DNA of 49,569 nt from an uncultured Clostridia bacterium (GTDB lineage: Bacteria > Bacillota > Clostridia > Christensenellales > UBA1242): contig CALVNA010000004.1 in assembly GCA_944349535.1 (NCBI GenBank), positions 1-49,569 on the forward strand, given 5' to 3'. This document shows, piece by piece, positions 42,389-49,569 of this stretch (the first letter of the stretch is position 1; the number at the start of each line of letters is the position of its first letter). Below the pieces are notes generated by a model. It had not been told where the DNA came from and did not search any database. It saw nothing but the letters and a program-made list of their open reading frames with translations. The translations under genes were made by a program, and so were the position numbers.

Positions 42389-43916
42389 AAAAATATTTTC
42401 GGTCAAGTGAGCGATAACTGATGGCTTCAGCAATATGACGCGCCAAAATATTTTGCTCTCCTTCAAGGTCGGCGATAGTTCTTGCAACACGCAAAAGTCT
42501 GTCATGTGCTCGAGCGGAAAGCTTCAGCCTTTCGAACGCATTTTTTAAAAGCAATTCACCTTCGCTGTCAAGATTGCAATATTTTTTTGTTTGAATTGCA
42601 CTCATTTTTGAATTTGAAAAGATTTTGTCATTTATAAATCTTTCAAGTTGAATTGCTCTTGCCTTGTCAACTCTTGCTTTTATCACGCTTGAACTTTCTT
42701 CTTCAACTTGGCTTTTAAGCTGACTGTATGTGACATTTTCAACTTCAATATGAATGTCAATTCGATCCATGATCGGCCCTGAAAGTTTTGAGAGATATTT
42801 TGCTATCTGTGCCGGAGAGCATTTGCACTCTCTATCTTTTGAGCCATAGTTGCCGCACGGACATGGGTTCATTGACGCGATAAGTGTGAAGTTTGCAGGA
42901 TAGGTGATCGTTGCATTTGAGCGAGCAACGGTTATCACCCCATCTTCAAGCGGCTGTCGCAACGTTTCAATAGTGTGCCTTGTGTATTCTGGAAATTCAT
43001 CAAGAAAAAGCACTCCATTGTGAGCAAGCGAAATTTCGCCAGGCTTTGAATTGCTTCCGCCGCCCGTCAAACTGACCGTGCTTGCCGTATGGTGCGGACT
43101 TCGAAATGGTCTTGTGCAAACAATGCCTTGTTTTAGGTCAAGTTCTCCGGCAATTGAATGAATTTTGGTCACTTCAAGCGCTTCTTCAAAGGTTAGGTCT
43201 GGCAAAATAGTTGGAAAACATTTTGCGAGCATACTTTTCCCGCTTCCTGGAGGCCCAATCATCAAAAGATTATGTCCGCCGGCAGCAGCAATTTCAAGAG
43301 CGCGCTTTGCCATTTTTTGCCCTTTGACATGAGAAAAATCAAGCTGATAGTTTTGTTTTGCACTTATGTCTTCAAATTTGCAGGGCTTGACAGGCAAAAT
43401 TTCCTCTTCTCCTTTCAAAAATTTGACCGTTTGGGTCAAACTTTTCACCCCATAAACTTCTATTCCGCTTATAAAACTTGCTTCTTGACAGTTTTGCTCA
43501 GGCACGATAAATTTTTTAAAGCCCAAATTGCGTGCGGAAATCAAAAGCGGCATAACACCTTTAATTTTTTTGACAGTTCCATCAAAGGATAGCTCGCCAA
43601 GATAAGCAAAATCTTTTTCATTTTTGATGCCATTTTCTTCATTGCAAGACAAGATTGCAATGGCAATGCCAAGATCGTAAACAGCTCCTTCTTTTTTCAT
43701 ATCAGCAGGTGCAAGATTGACAGTAATTCTTTTTATTGGATATTCAAACGCACTGTTTTTGATTGCAGAGCGCACTCTTTCTTTTGATTCTTTGATTGCT
43801 GTGTCAGCTAAGCCAACAATTTCAAAATGCGGCAGTCCATTTGAGACATCAGTTTCGATGTCAATCTTGTATCCATCAACGCCTTTAAGGCCAAAACTTA
43901 CAACTTTTGCTAACAT
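42387..43916 (-). CDS. comM: ComM/YifB-family AAA+ ATPase (Mg-chelatase-like)
   Basis: 509 residues from the ATG at 43916, after AAGGAG inside the end of the previous gene; a GAAGGAG-containing longer start is rejected. N-terminal LonC-like domain (FGLKGVDGYKIDIETD), AAA+ core with Walker A GPPGSGKSM and the LFLDEFPEYTRHTIETLRQPLEDG region, CPCGNYG zinc-like loop and C-terminal chelatase domain. ComM is a branch-migration helicase in natural transformation of Gram-negatives; in Bacillota its role is unknown. Overlaps the AlkD-like gene by 7 nt. Confidence 0.93.
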   Translation of the reverse strand: MLAKVVSFGLKGVDGYKIDIETDVSNGLPHFEIVGLADTAIKESKERVRSAIKNSAFEYPIKRITVNLAPADMKKEGAVYDLGIAIAILSCNEENGIKNEKDFAYLGELSFDGTVKKIKGVMPLLISARNLGFKKFIVPEQNCQEASFISGIEVYGVKSLTQTVKFLKGEEEILPVKPCKFEDISAKQNYQLDFSHVKGQKMAKRALEIAAAGGHNLLMIGPPGSGKSMLAKCFPTILPDLTFEEALEVTKIHSIAGELDLKQGIVCTRPFRSPHHTASTVSLTGGGSNSKPGEISLAHNGVLFLDEFPEYTRHTIETLRQPLEDGVITVARSNATITYPANFTLIASMNPCPCGNYGSKDRECKCSPAQIAKYLSKLSGPIMDRIDIHIEVENVTYSQLKSQVEEESSSVIKARVDKARAIQLERFINDKIFSNSKMSAIQTKKYCNLDSEGELLLKNAFERLKLSARAHDRLLRVARTIADLEGEQNILARHIAEAISYRSLDRKYF

Positions 43917-44590
43917 TTTTTCTCCTTCCATTCTTTTAAATATTTTTTTAAAATCTCTTTGCTTTCTTTTGTGATTCTGAAAGAATCGTTTGCTTTTGAT
44001 ATCGATTTTCTCACAATAAAATCATCTTTGTAAGTTTTCAAAACTTCAAAAGTGCTTTCAAAATCAAAAACAAACCCATCTGCAACTGCCCAAGCTTGTG
44101 CCATTTTTACATAGTAATTGTCATCACTTACTTCTAAAATTTGTGTTATGGTATTTTTTACATCTTTTTTCAAAACAAAATTTTTCAGCCAGACAATACC
44201 AAACCTTTTATAGAATGGATTGCTGCTGTAGAGAAGTTCTTGAAAAAATTTTTCTTCACCGTCCATTTTTTTAAGCCGACTGCAAATCATGTCGCAACTG
44301 CCCCAGTTATCAATAAAAGGCAAAAGTTTTTGAAGTTCTTTTTTCTTTAGCTCTTGATCCTTTTGTTTTGCAATCAAAAAACCTTTTATCAAAATATCTT
44401 CATAGCATGATAATGGCAATAAGTTTAAATCAACATTTTCCTTAAAAAGTGTTTTTGCAAAACTTTCGATGTCAGAAGTTTTGACTCCATTTATTTTGAA
44501 TTTTGTGCTGATAAGTTTTTGATCAAAAGCCGCTTTTTTTTCATCGGATTTTTCTAAATAAAATTCGTCATAAAGTTTGCATATGTTCAT
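43910..44590 (-). CDS. AlkD-like DNA alkylation repair protein
   Basis: 226 residues built from HEAT-like helical repeats. The core KGFLIAKQKDQELKKKELQKLLPFIDNWGSCDMIC region, with FIDNWGSCD, and the NPFYKRFGIVWLKNF segment are typical of the AlkD/AlkC-family alkyladenine glycosylases. The family removes 3- and 7-alkylpurines. A TAATAT box lies exactly 6 nt before the ATG and there is no ribosome binding site, so the transcript is predicted to be leaderless. Operon with comM. Confidence 0.85.
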   Translation of the reverse strand: MNICKLYDEFYLEKSDEKKAAFDQKLISTKFKINGVKTSDIESFAKTLFKENVDLNLLPLSCYEDILIKGFLIAKQKDQELKKKELQKLLPFIDNWGSCDMICSRLKKMDGEEKFFQELLYSSNPFYKRFGIVWLKNFVLKKDVKNTITQILEVSDDNYYVKMAQAWAVADGFVFDFESTFEVLKTYKDDFIVRKSISKANDSFRITKESKEILKKYLKEWKEKKC

Positions 44591-44596
44591 GTTTTC

Positions 44597-44624
44597 ATAT
44601 TAACACAAAAATTTGGCAAAACAA
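44597..44624 (-). promoter_or_regulatory. alkD-like gene promoter, predicted leaderless start
   Basis: TTGTTT (44624-44619), 16-nt spacer, TAATAT (44602-44597), then exactly 6 nt to the ATG. Confidence 0.5.
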
Positions 44625-44690
44625 AACAAATTTCAGTTTTGCCAGGATATAGACAAAATTTGATGAAAAACTGTTTCATAAAAACAAAAA

Positions 44691-44712
44691 AATCACAACT
44701 GTTGTTGTGATT
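44691..44712 (-). terminator. Terminator after rplS
   Basis: AATCACAAC/GTTGTGATT 9-bp stem with T-run on the minus strand, right after the rplS stop. Confidence 0.85.
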
Positions 44713-44713
44713 T

Positions 44714-45064
44714 TTATCTGTTATCAGCTGATTTGATTTTTGCTGCTTTGCCTGTAAGAGAACGAACATAATAAAGTTTTGCTCTTCTTGGTTGACCCTT
44801 TCTTACAACTTCAACACTTGCAACAAGTGGAGAGTGAAGAGGGAAAGTTCTTTCAACGCCAACGCCGTTAGAGATTTTTCTTACTGTGAAAGTTTCTCTG
44901 ATCCCGCCATTTTTTCTTGCAATAACAACGCCTTCATAGCCTTGAATTCTTTCTTTATCGCCTTCTTTAATCTTCACGCCAACCTTAACTGTATCGCCAA
45001 TGTTAAACTGTGCAACATTTTCTTTCATGTTTTCTTTTTCGATTTGGTCGATAATGTTTGACAT
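44714..45064 (-). CDS. rplS: 50S ribosomal protein L19
   Basis: 116 residues, the family length. The segments [34 protein letters not shown] (outlined only in part here), [21 protein letters not shown] and [19 protein letters not shown] are the L19 signature. It lies at the 30S-50S interface. AAAGGAGAA site. The gene follows rpsU after 50 nt and ends in a terminator. The usual rimM-trmD neighbours are not present. Confidence 0.97.
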   Translation of the reverse strand: MSNIIDQIEKENMKENVAQFNIGDTVKVGVKIKEGDKERIQGYEGVVIARKNGGIRETFTVRKISNGVGVERTFPLHSPLVASVEVVRKGQPRRAKLYYVRSLTGKAAKIKSADNR

Positions 45065-45114
45065 AATTTTCTCCTTTTAAGATTTTCAATCAATATAATT
45101 AATGGTTTAAAGAC

Positions 45115-45297
45115 TTAGCCTCTTTTTCTTGCTCTTTTACGAGCAGCTTCGCGTTTTTTCTTTTTCGCAACGCTTGGCTTGTCATAGGCTTCTTTTCTTC
45201 TGATGTCGCCAATGATTCCGTCCTTTTGGCATTTTCTCTTAAATCTTTTAAGAGCACTTTCAAGAGTTTCGTTTTCGCCTACTTTAACAGTTGTCAA
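45115..45297 (-). CDS. rpsU: 30S ribosomal protein S21
   Basis: 60 residues with a TTG start at 45297. AAGGTGGTGA, nearly the full anti-Shine-Dalgarno complement, ends 5 nt before this TTG, while the two GTG codons further up lie inside that site. The product [20 protein letters not shown] and the basic C-terminal [15 protein letters not shown] helix are S21. Promoter TTGACT-17-TATAAT upstream. First gene of rpsU-rplS. Confidence 0.93.
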   Translation of the reverse strand: MTTVKVGENETLESALKRFKRKCQKDGIIGDIRRKEAYDKPSVAKKKKREAARKRARKRG

Positions 45298-45333
45298 TCT
45301 TCTCACCACCTTCTAATTTCAAAGTTCTTTTAT

Positions 45334-45362
45334 ATTATATTGTTTCAAAGTGCAAAAGTCAA
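45334..45362 (-). promoter_or_regulatory. Promoter of rpsU-rplS
   Basis: TTGACT (45362-45357), 17-nt spacer, TATAAT (45339-45334). Confidence 0.75.
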
Positions 45363-45385
45363 GAATTTTTTGAAATAAACAAAAA

Positions 45386-46651
45386 TTATTTATTTTTCAT
45401 AATTTCAGCTTCAGCACCTTCCAAATACGGTTGTACAATTTTTGCCAAAACGACTTGTCCAACAATATCTTTGTTGCTTTTGATATAGCACTTTATATAA
45501 TTTTTGCTGTAGCCAACATAAAACTCTCCTTCTTTTTCTTCTATCAAAACAGAAACTTCTTTGTTTTGGCTGATAAATTTGTGCCTTAAAAGCTTGTCAA
45601 GTTCTTCCAATTTTTTCGCTCTTTCTTTTTTTATTGAAGATGGCAAATCATTCAGCCTTGCAGCCACTGTGCCAGGCCTTTTTGAGTATTGAAAAATATG
45701 TAAACCAGAAAAACCAACATCCTTAATAAAATTATAGCTTTCATCAAAAAGCTGATCGGTCTCTGTTGGAAATCCAACAATCACATCAGTTGTTATTCCC
45801 GCATTTTTAAAGTATTTTCTTATAATATTAACAGATTTTTTAAATTCTTCTGGAGTATATTTTCTATTCATACTCTTAAGAACCTGCTCGCTTCCGCTTT
45901 GCAGAGAAAGATGGAAAAAGGGACAAAAGTTTTCAAGCTCAGCCAAATTTTTCACAAATTCTTCATCAACGAGGGTCTCTTCAAGTGATGAAAGACGCAG
46001 CCTTTTGCCAAGACTGTCAAGCTGCTGCAAAAGGCTCAAAAGTCCACTTCTGCCATCAATCTTAAAGTCTGTAACATTGATGCCAGTCAAAACAATTTCT
46101 TTGACAAAGCTTGGCAAAGCTTTTGCCTCTTGCAAAATAGATTCAACATCTCTTGATCTGCTTCTACCGCGCAAATATGGGATTATGCAATAAGAGCAAA
46201 AATTGTTGCAACCATCTTGTATTTTTATATAAGCCCTTGTTCGTGTTTGCTTTGCGTTTTCGCCTTCTTCATAAACAAGTGGCAGTGCTGCTGCTTCTGA
46301 GGGCAAAAGCTTTCCTTGTTCAATCATGGCAACATAGCTTGGAATAAAATTTTTCTTTGCCACTCCACCAACAAAATCAACACCTTTTTCTTCAAACTGC
46401 AGTTTGTTGTTTTGACTTGCGCAACCGCAAACAAGAATTTTTGCATTTGCGTTGAGTTTTCTGCATTTTGCAATCACTTGCCTTGATTTCTTTTCCGCTT
46501 CTCCAGTAACAGCACAGGTATTGATAATATAAACATCAGCCTTTTCAAGACCATCAAAAACTTGATAGCCCATTTTTTCAAGACTACCAATAATAGCATC
46601 GCTTTCATATTTATTCACCTTGCATCCAAGAGTTAAAACTGAAATTTTCAT
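45386..46651 (-). CDS. mtaB: tRNA t6A37 methylthiotransferase MtaB
   Basis: 421 residues. Radical SAM enzyme making ms2t6A37. The N-terminal MTTase domain has three cluster cysteines (Cys10, Cys46, Cys77 or 75), the radical-SAM CNNFCSYC has Cys148, 152 and 155, and a TRAM domain ends the protein. With tcdA in the same window, both late modifications of t6A37 are encoded here. A perfect TATAAT lies exactly 6 nt before the ATG and no ribosome binding site is present, so a leaderless mRNA is predicted. Confidence 0.95.
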   Translation of the reverse strand: MKISVLTLGCKVNKYESDAIIGSLEKMGYQVFDGLEKADVYIINTCAVTGEAEKKSRQVIAKCRKLNANAKILVCGCASQNNKLQFEEKGVDFVGGVAKKNFIPSYVAMIEQGKLLPSEAAALPLVYEEGENAKQTRTRAYIKIQDGCNNFCSYCIIPYLRGRSRSRDVESILQEAKALPSFVKEIVLTGINVTDFKIDGRSGLLSLLQQLDSLGKRLRLSSLEETLVDEEFVKNLAELENFCPFFHLSLQSGSEQVLKSMNRKYTPEEFKKSVNIIRKYFKNAGITTDVIVGFPTETDQLFDESYNFIKDVGFSGLHIFQYSKRPGTVAARLNDLPSSIKKERAKKLEELDKLLRHKFISQNKEVSVLIEEKEGEFYVGYSKNYIKCYIKSNKDIVGQVVLAKIVQPYLEGAEAEIMKNK

Positions 46652-46657
46652 AGCGCA

Positions 46658-46686
46658 ATTATATCAAATAATAGAAAATTTCACAA
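46658..46686 (-). promoter_or_regulatory. mtaB promoter, predicted leaderless start
   Basis: TTGTGA (46686-46681), 17-nt spacer, TATAAT (46663-46658), then 6 nt to the ATG at 46651. The clearest example of the leaderless architecture in this window. Confidence 0.65.
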
Positions 46687-46714
46687 TATTTTTTAAAAAA
46701 AATGTCAAAATCGC

Positions 46715-47794
46715 TTAATTTTTAATTTTTTCCCAAGAAAATTCTTCTCGTCCAAAATGGCCATAGCAAGCTGTGGATTTATAAATTGGTTTTAAAAGGT
46801 CAAGTTCATCAATCATATTTTGCACTGAAAAATCAAAATTCTTTTCAACATAACTATAAATCTCATTCATTGAAATATGATTTGTGCCAAAACATTCAAT
46901 CATAATACTGACAGGTTTTTCTTTACCTATGGCATAGCTTGTTTGGATTTCACATCTGTCAGCAAATTTATGAGCAACAATATTCTTTGCCACGAATCTA
47001 GCATAGTAAGCTCCTGATCTGTCAATCTTGGTAGCATTTTTAGAGCTATAGCAGCCGCCACCAACTCGAGCCGCTCCACCATAACTGTCAACGACAATTT
47101 TTCTTCCTACGCAACCGCTATCAGCAAATGAACCCCAGATGCTAAACTTTCCAGCCGGATTGATCAGGAATTTGGTATGCTGCGCAAGATCTTTATAGGC
47201 AGATAGCACCTTGTCAATCACCTGCTGTTTGATGATCTTTCTAAGATAGGTAAGTGTCAGTTTTTTGTTATGAGAAACACTCACAACAACTTCAACTATC
47301 TGGCAAGGTTTGCCCCTTTCATATCCAACCGAAACTTGACTTTTTGCGTCAGCAAAAAAGTCTGAATGGGTCTGTCTAAACTGTTCATATTCTTGCATTA
47401 ATTTATGCGCAATGACGATTGGCAAAGGCATAAACTCTTCGGTTTCGTTAGTGGCATAGCCAAAAACAATTCCTTGATCGTTTGCCTTTAACTTCTTGCC
47501 AACCACAGCATTATTTATTTCGCTACTTTGCTGGCTTAGTTCACAGAGAACTTTGAAATCAGTCTTGTAACCAATTTGTTTCAAAATATTTTTTGCAATT
47601 TTTTCGTAATCTATTTTCGCGTTAGTTGTTGCCTCTCCATAAACAAAAAGTTTGTCATTTTTTATTGCGCATTCAACAGCCATTTGACTGTTTTTATCTT
47701 GGCTTAACGCCTCGTCTAAAAAAGCATCTGCAATCAAATCGCAAGTTTTGTCAGGATGCCCAATGTTTACACTTTCGCTTGTCAAAATTTTCAT
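46715..47794 (-). CDS. metK: S-adenosylmethionine synthetase, divergent
   Basis: 359 residues from the ATG at 47794 (AAGGAG, 6-nt spacing); the longer frame reads back through the riboswitch terminator. Makes SAM from methionine and ATP. HPDK, DQGIVFGYATNETEEFMPLP, INPAGKFSIWG, GRKIVVDSYGGAARVGGG and the C-terminal YGHFGREEFSWEK are conserved. Departures from the family: SEGHPDK reads SVNIGHPDK, and GGGAFSGKDPTK reads GGGCYSSKNATK. The Lys and Asp residues known to bind phosphate and Mg (KxxxKxD) remain. It is also shorter than the usual about 390. Regulated by an S-box. Confidence 0.93.
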   Translation of the reverse strand: MKILTSESVNIGHPDKTCDLIADAFLDEALSQDKNSQMAVECAIKNDKLFVYGEATTNAKIDYEKIAKNILKQIGYKTDFKVLCELSQQSSEINNAVVGKKLKANDQGIVFGYATNETEEFMPLPIVIAHKLMQEYEQFRQTHSDFFADAKSQVSVGYERGKPCQIVEVVVSVSHNKKLTLTYLRKIIKQQVIDKVLSAYKDLAQHTKFLINPAGKFSIWGSFADSGCVGRKIVVDSYGGAARVGGGCYSSKNATKIDRSGAYYARFVAKNIVAHKFADRCEIQTSYAIGKEKPVSIMIECFGTNHISMNEIYSYVEKNFDFSVQNMIDELDLLKPIYKSTACYGHFGREEFSWEKIKN

Positions 47795-47810
47795 TTCATT
47801 CTCCTTAAAT

Positions 47811-47940
47811 AAAAAACCATCGCAGCTGCGATGGCAAGACATTTATGATAATTCCCATCGCTCAGCCTTTAGCACCTTTGCAAAACGCTAGGTTGCTGTG
47901 TGGTCATCGGGGCTGTCCCTCGCACACTCTTAATGGTTAA
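47811..47940 (-). promoter_or_regulatory. SAM-I (S-box) riboswitch controlling metK
   Basis: The leader contains AAGAGTGTGCGAGGGACAG, CCCCGATGACC, CAGCAACC, GGTGCTAA and CTGAGCGATGGGAA, the S-box core. Downstream is a terminator whose stem CCATCGCA/TGCGATGG (47817-47834) competes with GCGATGG in the P1 arm. High SAM should shut metK transcription. Confidence 0.9.
47817..47834 (-). terminator. Terminator of the S-box riboswitch
   Basis: Palindromic CCATCGCAGCTGCGATGG followed by T6 on the minus strand, 20 nt before the metK ribosome binding site. Confidence 0.85.
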
Positions 47941-47944
47941 TTAC

Positions 47945-47973
47945 ATTATATCAAAAATCCAGCAAAAATGCAA
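47945..47973 (-). promoter_or_regulatory. Promoter of the metK S-box transcript
   Basis: TTGCAT (47973-47968), 17-nt spacer, TATAAT (47950-47945). Start near 47938, at the 5' edge of the aptamer. Confidence 0.65.
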
Positions 47974-48013
47974 ACAAAATTTAATAAAAAATTTGTTTTG
48001 CTCTTAATTTTGT

Positions 48014-48043
48014 TTGTTTTTGGAAATGAATTTTTGCTATACT
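48014..48043 (+). promoter_or_regulatory. Promoter of the fusion gene
   Basis: TTGTTT (48014-48019), 18-nt spacer, TATACT (48038-48043), with an extended TGC. Divergent from the metK promoter. Confidence 0.5.
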
Positions 48044-48065
48044 TAATTTGTTAAACAGAGGAGAT

Positions 48066-49511
48066 ATGAGAATAGCTTTTGATATTGATGATACTTTGGC
48101 AAAATTTACTGCCAGACTGATACCTCTTGCTCAAACTTATGACAGGCTTTATTCTAAAAGCAAAAAGGGAGTAATTTGCAAAAATAAACAAATTTGGCAC
48201 GGGATGTTTGATTGGTCAACTGCAGAGAAAAATCACTTTGACAGCATTGCTATTCCGCAAGCACATCCTGTGTTGCAACCTGTTTACACAGGTCTTCAAC
48301 TTGCAAAGACTTTAAAAAAGGATGGCGACCAAATCTATCTCATTTCTGCAAGGGGTTTTGATGGATATTCAAAATGCTCGGTCAGCACTAACTGGCTGAA
48401 AGAACAAGAACTTAAGTATGATAAATTGATTATAAAACAATACGATAAGAGCTTTATGATAAACAAAAACAAAATAGATGTTTATATTGACAACAGCTAC
48501 AAAAAGTGCGTAAGCGCAGAACAAAATTGTCCAAACACAAAAATATATCAAGTTTCAGCCGAGCAAAGACCTTTTACAAAATACAAAAATTACACAACTT
48601 ATGAAGATCTGTATTATGAAATTTATAAGCTTTACAACAGAAAAACCATGCTGGAGCGATATCCAATCATAATAGATTCGGATGTTACAAATGAAATTGA
48701 TGATGAATTTGCGCTTTCTTATCTGTTTTCGTTTAAAAATGCTCCCGTTGAAGCAATCACCATAGCCCCGCACTTTAGTGATAATAATAAGAATTTGGTG
48801 ATCAAAGACAATGTGAAAAGATCTTATAAAAAAGAAAAACGCCTTGCAAAACTTGCTGTCAGAGAAGATCTAGTCAAAAAAATATACAAGGGCACAGAGG
48901 CGCTTTTGGGACTTGGCAACCCGCCGGATAGCGAAGGTGTTGACAAAATAATTGAAATTTGCAAAAAGCATGAAAAGGTAACTTTTATTGCCATAGGAGT
49001 TCCAACAAATCTTGCGGTAGCGGTAACAAAGGCTCCCGAAATAGCCGATAAAATCAAACTCTATTCTCTTATGGGAGAGCTAACTCCTTTTGGCTTACAG
49101 TCGGAAACAAACATGTCGAAAGACCCAATTGCAACACAAATTGTTATCGAAAAAATCAAAGATAAGACCATATTCCCCGCATCATGCTTTGCACCTCTAT
49201 ACCTTTCCGCAAAAAATCTTGAAGAAGAGTTGGATTTGCAAAATTCGGAACTTGCAAAACTTTTATATAAAGGATTTACAAATACTTTAAAAGCATTCAA
49301 AATTTCATACAAATCTTTGTTCGATTGTGGTGTAATTTATTATCTTTCAAACCCTATTCCATTTATTGAATCAGAAGTTGCCGTAAAATTTGTTCACTCA
49401 CACATTGCTTTAAACAAAAAAGGAAAAAATCGTGCATATATAGTTTCACAGATGAGAGATAGCGGCAGAATTTTAGCAGATATGTTTAAAAGATTGAGGG
49501 CTCTTAAATAA
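48066..49511 (+). CDS. Fusion of a HAD-type 5'-nucleotidase and a nucleoside hydrolase
   Basis: 482 residues from the ATG at 48066 (AGAGGAG site); the longer frame begins with a TTG 18 nt earlier. N-terminal half (1-about 190): HAD phosphatase with DIDDT (Asp6, Asp8), ISAR (Ser94) and IDNS (Asp142), resembling the NT5C deoxyribonucleotidase family. C-terminal half (about 200-482): nucleoside hydrolase fold with DSDVTNEIDDEFAL (Asp204, Asp206, Asn209, Asp212, Asp213) and the GVPTNLAVA segment. The two activities would turn nucleotides into nucleosides and then base plus ribose. I do not know this fusion as a common one. Alternative: a regulatory use of one domain. Confidence 0.85.
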   Translation: MRIAFDIDDTLAKFTARLIPLAQTYDRLYSKSKKGVICKNKQIWHGMFDWSTAEKNHFDSIAIPQAHPVLQPVYTGLQLAKTLKKDGDQIYLISARGFDGYSKCSVSTNWLKEQELKYDKLIIKQYDKSFMINKNKIDVYIDNSYKKCVSAEQNCPNTKIYQVSAEQRPFTKYKNYTTYEDLYYEIYKLYNRKTMLERYPIIIDSDVTNEIDDEFALSYLFSFKNAPVEAITIAPHFSDNNKNLVIKDNVKRSYKKEKRLAKLAVREDLVKKIYKGTEALLGLGNPPDSEGVDKIIEICKKHEKVTFIAIGVPTNLAVAVTKAPEIADKIKLYSLMGELTPFGLQSETNMSKDPIATQIVIEKIKDKTIFPASCFAPLYLSAKNLEEELDLQNSELAKLLYKGFTNTLKAFKISYKSLFDCGVIYYLSNPIPFIESEVAVKFVHSHIALNKKGKNRAYIVSQMRDSGRILADMFKRLRALK

Positions 49512-49516
49512 ACGAT

Positions 49517-49546
49517 AAAAAGTAGGAAGTGCACTTCCTACTTTTT
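49517..49546. terminator. Bidirectional terminator after the fusion gene
   Basis: 15-bp perfect palindrome AAAAAGTAGGAAGTG/CACTTCCTACTTTTT with T-runs on both strands. Confidence 0.85.
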
Positions 49547-49547
49547 G

Positions 49548-49569
49548 TTACTTGCAAGCATTTGATCTT
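49548..49569 (-). CDS. Possible C-terminal end of a gene entering the window
   Basis: On the minus strand the last bases read AGA TCA AAT GCT TGC AAG TAA, then the terminator. It could be the end of a gene (RSNACK), placed as minus-strand genes are here relative to their terminators. Too short to assign. Confidence 0.25.

Noticed and set aside
1..49569. CRISPR arrays, tRNA or 16S/23S rRNA genes, insertion sequences
   Set aside because: No regularly spaced repeats, no cloverleaf with GGTTCRA and CCA end, no rRNA signatures and no transposase seen.

Overview
The window looks like a chromosomal segment of a low-GC, spore-forming member of the Bacillota, probably in or near Clostridia. The evidence is a full-length spoIVA with a sigma-E-like promoter, a large Bacillus-type SRP RNA, T-box and S-box leaders, strong AGGAGG ribosome binding sites, and the classic neighbourhood dprA-topA-trmFO-hslV-hslU. 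Almost every gene lies on the minus strand. Exceptions are an ABC transporter pair, a Cys-rich small protein, the SRP RNA and a nucleotide-salvage fusion gene. The exact lineage cannot be fixed from this sequence alone.

Layout: 1-1.3 kb holds the start of rpsL behind a long structured leader with an internal terminator, then two related small membrane proteins. 1.4-5.5 kb is pcrA-ligA. 5.6-7.3 kb is spoIVA followed by a GC-rich structured RNA. 7.4-13.2 kb carries two unknown small genes, der-plsY and comEC-holA. 13.3-20.6 kb is a compact phage-derived head module: portal, scaffold, coat, adaptor-like, gp10-like and two holin-like genes. It has its own consensus promoter and terminator and no terminase, tail, integrase or lysin. 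20.7-24.2 kb has the ABC transporter, a YkvI-like protein and two small proteins. 24.3-32 kb has pepF, rluA, an rRNA methyltransferase, ileS with its T-box, and a CBS protein. The SRP RNA is at 32.2 kb. 32.5-36 kb has small hypotheticals, iscS-iscU and tcdA-trxA. 36-46.7 kb is hslUV-trmFO-topA-dprA, comM, an AlkD-like gene, rpsU-rplS and mtaB. 46.7-49.5 kb is metK under an S-box riboswitch, with a divergent fusion of a HAD nucleotidase and a nucleoside hydrolase.

Functional themes are DNA replication, repair and uptake (pcrA, ligA, holA, topA, comEC, dprA, comM), translation and tRNA modification (ileS, mtaB, tcdA, trmFO, rluA, rpsL, rpsU, rplS, SRP RNA), Fe-S assembly and proteolysis.

The observations most worth following are: the intact, streamlined, constitutively promoted P22-like head module with duplicated operator-like repeats; five genes whose -10 box sits exactly 6 nt before the start codon with no usable ribosome binding site (predicted leaderless mRNAs); a TrmFO homologue without either canonical catalytic cysteine region; the HAD/nucleoside-hydrolase fusion; and two uncharacterised structured RNAs.
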